DNA of 64,000 nt from Neodiprion pinetum (Eukaryota > Arthropoda > Insecta > Hymenoptera > Diprionidae): the NCBI RefSeq assembly GCF_021155775.2, contig NC_060234.1, forward strand, positions 32,299,026-32,363,025, given 5' to 3'. Within the stretch, counting starts at the first letter, position 1. Each line of letters starts with the position of its first letter. The notes below the pieces were generated by a model, which ran no database searches, was not told where the DNA came from, and saw only the letters and a program-made list of their open reading frames with translations. This document shows, piece by piece, positions 51,201 through 64,000 of this stretch. Both the position numbers and the translations under genes were made by a program.

Positions 51201-54200
51201 TTGACGATAGAGCTGAGGAAATGGAGAAGAAAAAGAGGAGAAACTATCATCGGATCTTTTGATGCGCTCGTGTATAACCGGCATGGGTATATATATATAT
51301 GTACACATGTACATTGTACAGGTATATTGTTCCGTGAAAGATGCGATTGATGTTATGCCATAACGATTCGATTAACGAGATTTCGGCGCCTGTCTTCTCG
51401 CACAAAAAGGAAATTAACCGTCCCGGCGTACGTCCAATTTTTTCAGCAGTCGCAACACAACGGCGCTTAATTTCAATTTCAAATCATGTACGCGTGCCGA
51501 TTTCGATATTCTTTGTACTCGCAGACCTAGTTCGTTTTTATTTTTATTCGCAACACACATACCTTTCATTTGTTACCTACTTTGACACGGGTCGCCGCAA
51601 CTTTTCGGAACTCGTATCATATACATACCTACCCTGTACCGGTATCAATTTATGCCAACGTTCAGGTACGTATGACTGCGATTTACGCGAAGTAAGAAAA
51701 AGAAATTCACTCTGTTTCGAAGTCGTCGCGGCTGCTCGGATTTCTCAAAAGCCTTTCGCTGCGTTGAACCGGTTGCAGGATTCCGGTAAACGTTCTGGGA
51801 TAGAGAAGAAATGAACAGTAGTGAGAAGAAGTGAAAAATTTGAAAAAAATAGAAGACCGTTTGATTTAATTTCGAAATATTAAATCGGGAGGAAGAATTT
51901 ACTCACGAGGAGCAATTAGGTTCACACATACGTACACACGTGCGTCCATCCAGAGCGTTTTAACGTTTGAGCAATTGGACATTCCACCTGCCAGCGGCAG
52001 CCAGGCAGATCCCCCCACCTGGTGCAGAGGCAGGAAAAGTGGACGCACGCCTTGGGATCGTCGCATTTCTGTGTTGGTTGTGGCCGTGAACGGCACCTCA
52101 AGTCCAAGGGCAAGGCGAGCTCCTCCAGTGAGACATTTCTCGGCCCGATTGATAGCGATTCCGAAGGAAGTTCAAGTCATCTTTCAGGTAGGTGAAGCAA
52201 ACTGGCCACTAATTTCTGCGTACCTACGTCAACTTGCATCCGTCGAAAGGCGAAATTTCAAACGATTCGTTGATACGGAGTTATCACCGGTCTCTAAGTT
52301 TGCGATGCGATGTTTTCGGATTACCTTTGATAATTGAAACGATATCGGGAGGAAGGGACTCACCCTCAAGTATAAGACTCGGCGTGTGATCTTCGCGCTT
52401 CGAAATCCTAATGGATTTAAAGTTTGCTTTAATTTTTGTACCACTCGAGGAAAATTAGAGAAGGAAAGAAAAAACCCCCGCGGGTTGGATTGAATTTTCA
52501 TTCTGCACCGCGAAGCGAACTTTCAACGTTGTTGATCTAACGAACTATCGGCGAAGATCTCGGTTCGGAAATTGTTACCTACACGTATCCAGGAATGGTA
52601 ACGGTGCCAGGTCGTCGACTTTTAATCGAACGTCGTCACTCTTCGTTCGCGGCATTGCGGCGTACGGTTATATAATTTTCTAACTTACGGGAATATCAAA
52701 CCGGGCCACCCTGGAGCGAGGCGAAATGTGTTTCGCGAGAGAGTTCGTTGCCTGCAGAAACGTCGCGTTACCGCGACAACGACGGTACAACGAGTGTAGG
52801 AAAATTGACTAAGCGGCGAGAAATGAAAGAAACAACCCGCGCACCTAAATCCTTTCAAAACCCGGGGACGAAAGCCTGAGCCGTATTCCCGGGGCGCGTT
52901 GTCTTTTAATCTACCTTTTTAACGTCACGTAACTGGAATTAGCATAAATTCACAGTGCGGAACTTCGGGCTACGACCCCGAGGCGCAATGCGCTCGTTTT
53001 CCTGTCCGCGAAAGAAAGAGAGCGAGCTAAATCCTCGCCTAGAGTGCAGCCTCGAGAGGGTTATTACGCCTATCTAAAGGCTCGTTATGGCGGGTGTCGG
53101 TTTGGGTTTCCCATAGTGCGAGCGGCGTGTATCGCGCAGCTGCCTTTGATACCGCGTAGGAATTTAGCTAGGGTAACCAAAGGTAACGCTGATAAGAACC
53201 AGCGTCGAGTGGGTATACAGAGCGTTGTTTCCGCTCTTGAATCATTGTTTGCAAAAGGTTAACAGAACGCCCCGCGTGTATACGTGCGGCGGTACCCAAG
53301 TCGCGATCGTCGAGCCGCCAAACATCTCGAGAGCCCTGAAAATCTTCCGAGTTATTTGTACGCGCGGAGAATCATAGGAGAGCTTTTGTGCTCGCTGGTG
53401 CTTCACGGTATGCTTTTCGTGGCGTTATACCGACATATTGTAAGTAACAGCGTTTACTTATTACTCGTTAATTACGACGAGTCCTCAGAGGTTGGAAAAA
53501 TTAAATGAAATCCGCGCCGCGAGGCGGAATACGGCTCGAAACGCGTACCCGTGCCAAATTATAGCTGCGGCAATTTTGACAAGTGGTTTTACTTTAATTT
53601 GTGAAATTTCCGCAACACTGCTGAGAAACCGTCCGCCTCATCGCCTGTCAACTTCAGCGAGCTTACGCGTACCTACAGCGCGTTGAAGACTGGTGTTTGA
53701 CGAGAAAAAAAGCACGGGGAAAAAAAATAAAATCAAAGAACCCCTCCGACAGAATTAGAAAGCTCGACGAGATTTCGGGCTAATTTATACGGGCAAAACG
53801 AAACGAAGATCCGCCCAAAAGCAATCAAATTCCGCAGCCGTTTCGTTGGTTGTTTATTTGCAAATGAGAGTAATATCCGAGGAGATATTCCGACAACCGT
53901 TTCAACCAATTAGGGACCACCCTCGGGGAAAGAGTGCCGCCACCACAAACCACATGTCTCAGCTCTTGATTTGAATTACAGTCCCTGGAGAGAGAGATTC
54001 GAATCACCTCGCCTGGGATTACGAGGCGATCAGAGATTATACGCTCTCAATCTAGTAATCCAGTAATCCAGTGCACATCGCGAACGCCGATTACGTGTGT
54101 ATGTCTATGCGCGTGCATGCCTAGCTTCGACTTCGTGCAGCGTGCGTTGAGAATTTGAGATTATCATTCGGAGGAGAGCTACGATCGAGAAATTGCTATC

Positions 54201-55778
54201 CCCTAACCGAAATATAGTTATTATCATATTCGCTACTCGAACGCGAGCCGTGCGCATTCAAATTCGAAGGAACGGTGAACAACGAGTTTGGCTTACCGAA
54301 CCCGGAGTCCAAGGTTCTGCGGCAGCGCGTTCGCCCGATAGAAGGATTTCGTGATAATGAACAACCCGCTGATCGTAGGGCCTATCGTAATTATTTTATA
54401 TTGGCAACGGATTCACGGTCCGTAGGTATTATATCTATATTGCTCGCAGCCTGCTAGAGAATTCTAATTATTCGGTTGGTCTCGGTGCACACCCATTGTT
54501 GCTTCGATTACGCTCCGGCTATGATTATAATTCAATCGTCTCAATCTCGGCAGGCTCGACCGCTAATTAGCGAGTTGTTGCAACTATAATATACTGTAGA
54601 AGACGCAGGGCGAGCTGGACACATCCGGAGATGGTCAATTTTCTAAGCACGCGCTCCTTAAATTTCTGCAGTAAATAAAAATAACCGCGTAATTACCAAA
54701 CGGTTATACGTATACGTGTACTTGTTTTATTCTATCCTCTAATCGGAAATAAATTAAATTTTTTATTATTCCTGTAGTAAGCCGGAATTTTAAGACTGGG
54801 TAGTTAATAACGTGTCTTTTGAATAAATATTTATACGGCATTTCGACTGTCTCGCGGTGAGCCGTCTCTTCATATTCGAAGTCGGAATAATCATTGCCTG
54901 TACAATTAAGTATTATCCACTTCTTTTCCACTTCTGCTACGAACAAAAGTCATTCAGATTCAAATTTCGGAATGTCTCACTGTGATAATTCGAGCCTAAT
55001 GAGCATAAAAAATTCAGTTAAAAGATATCCTGTTGTATTAAGACATTATGCCAATGCTTGCAGAGACGCAAAACCGATTCCGTACACAAACTGCTTTTAC
55101 TTTTGCCAGTTATGAGACACTGAGCAAATACTGCCGCGACGTGTCAAGTCGCGAGTGAAATGCCATCGCGAAATACCCTCGAGACGTTCTCGTAGATAAT
55201 TGGAAAGAAAAAAAGATACATGCATAAACAAACGGCGTGAACGTGATCGTAAAAAATCGAGTCGACTCGCGACGCGATCGTGATTTATGAGAATTTTATC
55301 GCCACGTGGCCAGAAGCAAGGTTGGTTCATTCGACCCAACTTCCGGCTGCATTCGGCTACGTCGTCGATGTCAACCAGCTGCACCAAGGGGATAAAAACT
55401 CAAGGATAACGACACCCACACTCGTCTCGAGGCGAGCGAGTCCTCGTCTATCACCGTGGCTGCAGCAATTCCGCAGAAACGTATACATATAAGGTACAAT
55501 AACCGCAGCCTTATCCGTGAAAAGCGTGCCCACAACGTCGGAACGGACAGACGTTGCTGGTATGTAGAAGAGAGACTGACGGACGTGACGTCGTGGTGTA
55601 GATGTATACCTCGGGAGTATATAAAAATATTCGTTCGCCTTGGGAGGAAAATTGCGCTGCTCGAAAGGCACGGGATAAAGTTTTAAGTGGCGCTTGCCTT
55701 CCTCTGGTGGGGTACCGTTACTCCGATCCCGCGGCGGGGCCCCGTCGTGACGTTTCCCATCTCCGTTTCTCCGCCATT

Positions 55779-55800
55779 TCTCTCTCTCTCTCTCTCTCTC
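55779..55800. repeat. (TC)11 microsatellite
   Basis: Eleven perfect TC units, followed by TTATTATC. Confidence 0.9.
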
Positions 55801-56399
55801 TTATTATCTTCGTTGCGCGGGGGACACAATTGCTAACCGGCTCATCATACCGCTTTGGGCAAAGTGTGACGTGGTCTAAAGAGCGTCGGCACTGTTCGAA
55901 CTCTTGGAGTCTGGTCTTTGGTGTTGAGAGGGACCGCGGTTGCGCCTTGTCCGGTAATTTCGGACGCGCTAATGCGTGGATAACAAGCCAACAATGACCC
56001 GACCCCGGCTTGCACAATCTCGTTACGTCGTCCGTGTACCTTGTATTCCGAATGATTTGCTTTATTTCTCGGGGGCACGCGAGCAGCGAGAACCGCGTCA
56101 TACGGATGAGAGTCCGAGTCTGCGCCGCGTGGGTGCGCCTATTAAACATTCGCCCATTAAGCTCATACCTAACCGACGCGACGCTCGGCTATCCCGGTGA
56201 CGTTTAAACGGATGTAGCGGCAATTACGTTACAGTCAGCTCACGTCGACTTCGGCCGACACCGACACTCGGCCGCGGGCTGAAAGGTTATCCAGAAAAAT
56301 TGGATATATTTCATCGGCGATCAATTGAGCCGTTGGAGGGGAACGAGAGAGCGAGAGAGAAGTAGAGGGATCGTGAAAAACGGGACGCGGGATCGAATC

Positions 56400-56415
56400 G
56401 GGGGGGGGGGGGGGG
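56400..56415. repeat. (G)16 homopolymer
   Basis: Sixteen guanines in a row within a purine-rich stretch. Such a run can form a quadruplex and is prone to length error in assemblies. Confidence 0.9.
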
Positions 56416-56688
56416 AGAATAATCCGATCGGTTGTGCGTGACCGCGTGCGGCATTAAACGCGCCGAGTGGAGGAAGAAAAACGATGGAAAATAAAAAATA
56501 AAAATACAAAAAAAAAATAGGTAAAAATTTTCAAACTAAAAACTGCGCGAGCCGTAGAACTATATATAATATATATGTCGTACAGTTCTTTCTCGAGAAC
56601 CGTTTGACTCGACCGCAGACTATCAACGGGCGCGTTATAATCAATGAAATGTTGCCAATGCCGGCGTCAGAGCCCTGCACAGAAAGAG

Positions 56689-56706
56689 ACACACACACAC
56701 ACACAC
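56689..56706. repeat. (AC)9 microsatellite
   Basis: Nine perfect AC units. Confidence 0.9.
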
Positions 56707-57526
56707 GCATTATAATAACACGCGACGTCCGCGTCGCAAATATCCTGCGGCCTTTCGCGCGAACGAGCAGTTATGTCTAGTAGGTAGTTCACACGTTTCC
56801 TTCGCAACGAAATCCCCCGGCGTGTTATACATACACACACACATTATACACACATTCGCAACCGCGATGAAACAACAGGGACAGCCGTGTATTCTGGGGC
56901 GATGGGAATTCCTTCGCATAACGAAAAAGAAGGCGTTCTTCCCGATGCATCCGATGACGATAGCTTATCCGACAATGCACGTGCGCTATCTTTCTCTCTT
57001 TCCGGGTTTGGAAATATCGGAGCATTGGATGAGGGGAATCGCTCACACTAATCGCCAGTTTACCTGCGCGGTTCGCACATCGACACTGACGCGCGTTCAT
57101 ATGCCTACACGCGGTGCATCGGGAAGCGCGACTCTCGTTAAAGGGAGGTAAAACGGGACCGCCCACAGAAACGCGGTCAGGCCCAAAGGGGGGGCCCCGC
57201 GACCCAGATGATGCGTGCCGAGGGGCCCGCCGGTGGGAATAAAGCGATCGGCGGGTCGGTCGGTCAGCCGAACAAGAATGAGCGAAGATCGGGGCGCAAT
57301 TACGTGCCGCATGACCATCTTCGTGGCGATTCCTCTGCAGTCGGTGGAGGCATGAGGCTCGACGTGCGCTGCGTTGCGTCGCGTTGCGGAGCGTTATACC
57401 GTTAGTAAGACGTCGTTGCATACACACACGCGCAAACACAGCTCGGATCTTTGGTTGCATACCGAAAGTGGCGGTGCTTCGGTTGCCACTAAAATCATGG
57501 GGATTTTACACTGCCCGTATATACCT

Positions 57527-57549
57527 ACACACACACACCCACACACACA
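57527..57549. repeat. (AC)n microsatellite, interrupted
   Basis: About eleven AC units with one CCC interruption. Confidence 0.85.
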
Positions 57550-59916
57550 TATTTATGTATATTGTATGCACATAGTGTATCATGTGTAACGCGGCGGGTT
57601 CGCGTTCCGTCAGCACCGCGTTACGCTTGCAATTTTAACTCTTCTCGGCCTCGGCAGTAAACGACAGCCTGTCCTCCCCTCTCCCCCCGCCCTTGTACGA
57701 CGTCCACTCAACGTCCATATGCACTCTTCCGCGTATACTTATTACCTTTTCTCGCGTGCGTCCGTCCTGCACCGTCCACTATTGTTTTACTGTATCCTTT
57801 GCTACGTTTCTCGAGCTCTCTTACTCGTCCGACTTCATCGTCTCCCGGTGCTTCGCCGGGAAATCGGCAATCCGGCAACGTAAACGCAAATTACACGATC
57901 GTACCGTCGGTAGTATTTAGTTTCTTTTACCTCATTATATCGCGAATATACGGCCTTCTATTTCACAGGTCAAGTTTAATAGAGACGTTTCAGGAAGAGT
58001 ATGCAGCTAAGGCGAACGCAAAATTCACTAGCAGCGTTACACCTCGGAACGAACGATGAGAAAGTCAAATCGTCTGCCACGAAAGCGCAGAGTGTTTATT
58101 TATGTAATTCGAAGGGGTCTCTTGATTGTGGAGGAATTTTCTTTTCTTTTTACCGCCTATTCTTCTCTGACGCAACCGAATTAATTTTTCACGGGACTTA
58201 TAACTAATGTACGGTTGGTACTGTGTTTTATATCGCACTTCTGAAATGCATAGAATATGTACTCTGGTTACAATAAAACTTGTAGTGAACTCGAAATTCG
58301 ACCTCGCCTTGAAACAGCCTTTGGATGCTGAAAAACTTTAAAGAAATTTGGCATCGAGAAGAAATAAGCTTTAAGGCTGGTACGACGAATGAAAGAGAGT
58401 AGGGCTTAAGGTATTTTTTAAATCAATTTCAACTTTCTTTCTCGAGCAAAACTGGGCAGCTCACCTTTTTCCTCGATTAAACATATAAATCAAGTTATAT
58501 CATTCGAGAACACTGCCAGCGGTGGAAAAACTCCTCGGCAGGTTCGGAGCGCAGCTCTTGTTCCCCAACACGCATCCCTTGTCCCGCACTTGACTGATTA
58601 CCAAAAATGTGCCCGGTCACTTGACTCGACGTCAAGCAGCGTTGCGCCATCGGTTCCCTCACGGCGTGCACGGTGACAAAGTGACGGACAAGCCAGACTA
58701 GCAGGGTGGGCACACAGAGTCCCGGAGAGACAATCGCCCGGTCGAAAGCACTTTCGAAGGCGCTTTCGGTGAACTTTGCGCGTTCCACGCACGCACGTCT
58801 AGGACCCACGCGAAGGACGAGCGCGTAATTAGTTCGGCGGGTGTGACGGAAGCGGATCACAGAGGCCGTTTCGGAAGCACCGCACGGACTGGAGAGAAGG
58901 AGAGTATACGAGGTGAGAGGCGCCCTCGACTATCAAAACTTTGTTTTTCATCGTGCCTAGTCGAGTTTACCACTCGATGTACCGCTTTGTGCCGATCAAA
59001 CGAGGCTTGCCGTTTGGCGCCTTCGAAGTCCCGCGAAGACTACGAGGAACTCGGCGCCACCCTCTCCCTCTCTTTTTTCAAACCCACGCGATTTTCCCTG
59101 TGCGTTATTTCGTTTTGTTTGTTTGTTCGTTTCCCATTTTTTTCTCCCTCTCGTACCATTTCTCCCGGCGGCACCTACACCCCGGTCTTTTTTGTCGAAA
59201 ATAAAATATTATATGTACCCGCTCGGGTGCTTTCTGCAGCCAGGAAAACTCCGCGGTGACCCGAACCGACCAACTCCTGGAACAAGAATTGGCTAGCCCG
59301 TTTCCTAGCTCCTTATCGTTTGCTCCAAGGCACCCGCGTTCTTTCACAAATGTGTATCTTCACCCACCAGAAAGACTACTCTCAGTTACAACCCCCGCTG
59401 ACACTGTTATAACCCAGTCGGAAAGCCTGGATGCAGGCCTTGCAGACATCGTCAGTCGCCACCCAGCGGATTTATCCTAGAATAACAAGTCAAGTGCAGA
59501 TGGCTTTTTGCCTAAAAGAAACCGTGCAAGTTTGTTTCGTAAAGTTGTGCTAGGATCTGGTTGGTAACTATTGCCAATGAAGAAGGGTACCGCGTTCATA
59601 ATCTCTCACCGAGATACTTTTCCGCAATGGGAACCCTCTCGATAAAAGTTCGCTCGGTTACACTTGCACTCAAGTTCAACTTACACCGAAGTCCTTTGAA
59701 CAATGAAAGGTGGCTTGAATTCGCAATCGAAGATGACGAAAAAAGTGACAAAGCGGAGAGTATGGTTCCCTCTTTTGAATGACGCGTTCGAATGCACGTG
59801 TCAGAAGTTAGTCGATCGCGTCGTCGGGGTGTGCAAGGTCTTACCTACGTAGAGGGAGGGAACGTACTTCATCTTGGTATAAATAGGGGAAGTCGGATGC
59901 CGGGAATTGTTACGCA

Positions 59917-59938
59917 GCCTTTGCCTTTGCCTTTGCGG
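59917..59938. repeat. (GCCTTT)3 hexamer repeat
   Basis: Three perfect GCCTTT copies plus a partial fourth. Confidence 0.85.
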
Positions 59939-62900
59939 TCCCAGAACTTGGTTAGTTCTCGGTTGCTTCTCGTTGTAAGCTTAGCTGCTTGGTAACGCTC
60001 GGCAAAGTAACGCGTCCCGCACACCGCCGAAGTTGAATAGGTCGGTTGAATGGGTTGGCTAGGTATACGTCTACTTATCCGCAAGTATGTATACGTAGGC
60101 AGGCAGGGTTGCTTTCCTACAGCGAGCCACTCATGCCGGCTTCCGTCCAGGCCGAGTCCTACAATCGGCGATTTACGGGTCAAGGTGAACCAGGAAGCTC
60201 GGGATCAGGCTAACGCGCCCGTGGAAGCCGGTGATTTTATAAATACACGTGGGCACGGGTCAGCCGACGCAACGTTTAATTACGTGAGTGCGGTAAGCTC
60301 GTTAGGGTTAGGCTTAGGTAAAACATTCAGGTCTGAATACCGCCGCGTAGCTTTTTCCCCGCATGCGTTGCGCCTAATCATTCAGGGAATCTGTTCGCTC
60401 CGCGTTGCGTCGATCGCTCTTTCTGTAGAAAATTGTCGGGTAGGTAGGCAGCTCGACTTAGCTCATCGCTGTACGATTAGCACGCACTTCGAACGGTCGT
60501 TATTTTCTGCAGGTATCGACTACCGTTAGAGGGAATTGAATGAAACACATGTCCGCGTGATTCGACAGGATTTCGTTGTTTCTCTTCTTTGTTTTTTTAA
60601 AAAGGGGGGATTTTTTTTCGGTTTTTCCAATTTCAAGAAATTCGGGCCCCGACTCGGCTGCGTCGTGGATCGGTAAAAGGGGCACAAGAAGGCGTATCGG
60701 AAGCACGCCGCTGCGAGCATACGTGTCGTCAAAGAATGCTGCGGTCTTTACAGGTTGAAAATCAGGAGAACCGTTGCCCGGCTCGATCGAAGAGAGGCTT
60801 CGGCGAAGCGAGGTGCTGCTGCTGTTGCTTCTGCCTGTCGTACGAAACCCACACAGCTTCGGGGTATTCGTGACTCGTTGAGTCACGTTTCGTCCCACAT
60901 ATCAACGACGCATAACTGTACAAAGTACTTTTGCCTGGCTAATTTCATTCGAGTCGCGCATAGCAATGCGCGTTCGCCTGGCCTTAATCCACGAATTATT
61001 ATTCGGGCACAGATTTTACGAGTGCATTATTATCCTACCACCAGCCCCTTATACCCTCTTACTAAGCGCTTCCCGTACCCTCGCGTAAGTGATGCCTCTT
61101 AATTGTTACAATAGCGAATCTTAAGCTCGAGGACCGTTGCACCGGCTCGCGATTCTTCGAGCAAACAAACGGTGCGCGACCGGATTACAGTTCTCCTTTT
61201 TCAGAGTCTGTACACCGCTTCCCAGCTCCGTTCGTTCGCAAAGTTACTTCCCGATTCGTTTGTATTATCCTACTATTCCAGAAGAACAAACATGCCTGCC
61301 GTTGCTATTGCTGCTGACGCTGCTATTCCGTAGCGTACAGCATATAATGAACTTGCATTTGTCCCTCAAAGTTCCGTCGAAAGAGTATGAACCCTACGCC
61401 TCATTATGACGAAGGGGAATTTCTCAAGCACGCGTATTTCTTGAAATTAAATGTCATTTCTTTTCCTTTCTTTTTTCTTTTTTGTTTTTTTTTCGTTTTA
61501 ATTACCGCGGTTTTGTTACGGCGAAACTTTTCAATTTCATATAATATTAGTTAAAAGTCAGAAACTCCGGAGAGGTCGCCCTTTCTTAATTAGATGCAGC
61601 CAAAGTAAAGGGGCTTGTCGTAAGTCACGGTCCGTAGCATTTCTCGAAAATCTTTGAAATTTACTTGCGGTATTACAGAATCACGCCCATTTCGTACCTA
61701 CTCAACGATGCTACGAAGGTTTAATCGTATCGCAATTTACCGAATCGTGAATCATTTCACCACGTAAATTCAATATTTTACACACGTAGCTTGTTCCTTT
61801 TTTCTCAATCGGTACACATTTGTGGCAATTACAATACAATACAATGTAAGTCGATAAAGTGTAGTAAAGAATCCGCTGACATTACTATTTTTGTTTCACA
61901 TTCTATCAGTGAGCATTCAGCGAACGACGATATTCACGATGTTTCTCTGACTCTCCGCACGTATGCTCGAACAATTGAGTAGACAACAACGGACCCGTGC
62001 ATGGTCTAAGAATTACGGACCGATCGTTAGAATGATTCGAATCTGCTCGGATGCGAAAACATTGCATAAACTTTTCTTCGCACTTGCAGCCTCGAGGGGC
62101 GAGGAATATGAAGAGGAAATATTGCTCCGTCCGGGTAACAGCTAGGCGCATAAAAGAGAGCTAGACGGGTGACCTGGAAATTCCGTTTCCTCGGGTGAGC
62201 ACAAAACAACTAAATTGGCATATCGACTCGATGCATCGGAAACTTGCGCGATTCGATTACTTGACGCGGTGGATTTGCTTTCCGTGGAAAGATTTTCCGT
62301 ACTTCGAACTTCGTCTAGTTTCGTTCTTTGTTGCGCATACCTACGTATACCAGGTCCAATCAAAAGTGTGTAAAGGGAAGTTTTACCTGCCTCTCGTCTT
62401 TTCATCGGCAAGGCATTAAAGAGTTTTCTCGGTGGAGCGAATGGTCGTAGAGCTGTACGGTGTTCCGGGATAGGTAATTTACGAGTTTGTACACGGAGTG
62501 ACGCGGAAAGAGAAGTGATCCGATACGCTGCAATAACTTGTCTCGGTAATTACGTAATTTGTTTACCGGAAGCGCGCGGGGGGGACGAAACGTTGTACGG
62601 CGATGTTTGCCGACGCGAAAAGAAAGGAATACGTCAATATCACGCATACAACCGAGCGCTTCCCTCTGAACCGACGAGGCAAAACTTTTCCCGCAAACGC
62701 GTCATCGTTACACTCGATTCGAAAATCTTTTACCGAAACATTTTACTCTCCTACCCCTTCATATATGCTCGCCCCTCGAGTTTGTATTGTATGCCTTTGA
62801 ATTAACTTCCAAACAAATATTTGCGCCTCGATTATCGCAAGAGATCCTCGCTCGGCTTTAACAAGGTAAGCCAGCGATAATTAAGTTTTCATGGTTCCCA

Positions 62901-62950
62901 GCACGTGCTCAGCGAAATGAGCTCAGCGCCACACGCCTCTTTACGTGCGT

Positions 62951-63010
62951 GTGCGTTCGTGCACATTTATGCGCCTATGTCCACCTTTATGCACCTACGT
63001 CCACCTTTAA
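62951..63010. repeat. 20-bp minisatellite, three units
   Basis: Three consecutive 20-bp units begin at 62951, 62971 and 62991. The second and third differ at only three positions (consensus GCRCCTAYGTCCACCTTTAW); the first is more diverged but ends in the same CAYMTTTAT pattern. Confidence 0.75.
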
Positions 63011-63640
63011 TATGCGCGTATCTGTGATTATCGTTATTATTCACGTGTCAACACCTTTTTTACCGAAGGAAACTATTATGCATGTAAAATTGGCCGATTC
63101 TTTTCTAACTCTTTCAGTTTTTTCGGAAATGCAGGTGCACACGTAATTCCTGGAGAGAACTAAGACGCCTTATAAGGTTCGACGACCTGGCTGAGTGTCG
63201 TTTCAATTTGTAAGCCTTGTATAAAGGCTACTCGGTACCAGTAAGAGGCCCAAGGGAACGAACGTGTACACGAGTATAGAAAATTACTGATATTTCGTCA
63301 CTTCAATTTCGTGTACGGGCTGCACGCAGCGACAGATACGAGTTTTTATTCAATTGCTCTAATGCTTTTAACGACTGTTTGCACCGAGCCTTAAGAGAAA
63401 TTTCATTTTAATAAAAGCACCGTTGGACACGTTCGGAGAAATTGATATAACGTATTCCAATCCATCATTTTTCAAATACGCTACTCTCGTAGTCGAGAAT
63501 TGAACATCAAAGAGTCTGGACTCGAATAGAAAGGACCAAAAGTCAATCGCGGTGATTAGGGGGATTTTTTCAGGCAAAGAGAGACGAGCCATTGTTAATA
63601 ACGTGTTCTGTTGGGTATAATCTTTTATCAAACCGTTGGC

Positions 63641-63704
63641 ATTACTAATAATAATAATATTATTATTATTATTATAATTATTATTATTATTGTTACTATT
63701 ATTA
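63641..63704. repeat. AAT/ATT microsatellite with inverted halves
   Basis: About 64 bases of AAT and ATT trinucleotides. An AAT run switches to an ATT run near 63658, so the two halves can pair as a hairpin, and a second switch occurs near 63676. On the minus strand it produces an Asn-rich frame that is an artefact. Confidence 0.9.
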
Positions 63705-64000
63705 CTTTTGTCTCTGTTACCACGAATCAGTATTCTCCGCCGTAATGAGGATGGCGAAGAAGATCGAGCTGCCTGGAACGGTATCCGGTAATACCTCATT
63801 CTGGTGAGCCAATTACGAGTATATGCAGAGGTACAGTACATTGGCGTCCAAAGTGCAAGAGCAAAGTCGCAGCGCGGGTGCTACTCTTCTCCCGTCAACG
63901 ACGAGTCCCAGTGATGCGTACCCTGTTGTATACTCCTTCCTGTTACAAACGTAATAACAAACCACGGTCTGTTTGTTGGAATGATACGCTCCTTGTGTAC

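Noticed and set aside
52060..52113. Cys-rich minus-strand peptide (KCDDPKACVHFSCLC) antisense to the plus-strand exon-like segment
   Set aside because: The plus-strand frame has the better splice sites and third-position GC. The cysteine pattern fits no known motif.
53990..54030. GATTCGAATC-type sequence suggesting a tRNA T-loop
   Set aside because: No acceptor, D or anticodon stem could be folded around it on either strand.
56825..57460. 211-codon open frame on the minus strand, Arg/His/Cys-rich
   Set aside because: The composition follows the GC-rich DNA and ends in an AC-repeat-derived Val/Cys/Tyr tail. There is no domain.

Overview
The window looks like nuclear DNA of an insect, most likely a hymenopteran. 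Two gene families are recognisable: an arthropod Beaten path (Beat) immunoglobulin protein, and an ATG16-type autophagy protein whose residues look insect-like. Both are split into short exons with GT-AG introns and very long introns. CpG is not visibly depleted, as in many Hymenoptera. The order-level assignment is inference; a sawfly-grade species is only a guess.

Layout. Both recognised genes are on the minus strand, so they read right to left. From 64000 down to 26297 lies the 3' half of an ATG16 (ATG16L1-like) gene. Five consecutive exons (40226-40106, 34854-34675, 32697-32613, 31969-31823, 26390-26297) join with perfect phase agreement. They encode about 208 residues of the C-terminal WD40 propeller, ending in a stop codon, with a poly(A) signal candidate at 25937-25932. 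No exon for the N-terminal coiled coil or the first WD repeats was found between 40227 and 64000, so that stretch is probably one huge ATG16 intron. About 8.3 kb of unassigned DNA follows. The 5' end of a beat gene comes next: a signal-peptide exon at 17949-17877, a 12.4-kb intron, and the first half of the N-terminal Ig domain at 5427-5222. The rest of beat must lie beyond position 1.

The remainder is intronic and intergenic DNA. It holds simple repeats (including a pure 99-bp GA tract and a 50-bp AT tract), a 222-bp MITE-like element with terminal inverted repeats inside the beat intron, a 60/120-bp tandem repeat that stays open in two reading frames, and one pair of diverged dispersed repeats. 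No tRNA, rRNA, CRISPR array, or autonomous transposon protein was recognised.

The two genes have no obvious functional link. ATG16 acts in the ATG5-ATG12 complex that directs Atg8 lipidation. Beat proteins are cell-surface or secreted Ig proteins of axon guidance that bind Side receptors. I found no clearly new biological system. The points most worth checking are the MITE, the 60-bp repeat, the poly(A) tract in the beat leader, and a few unrecognised exon-like open segments on the plus strand.
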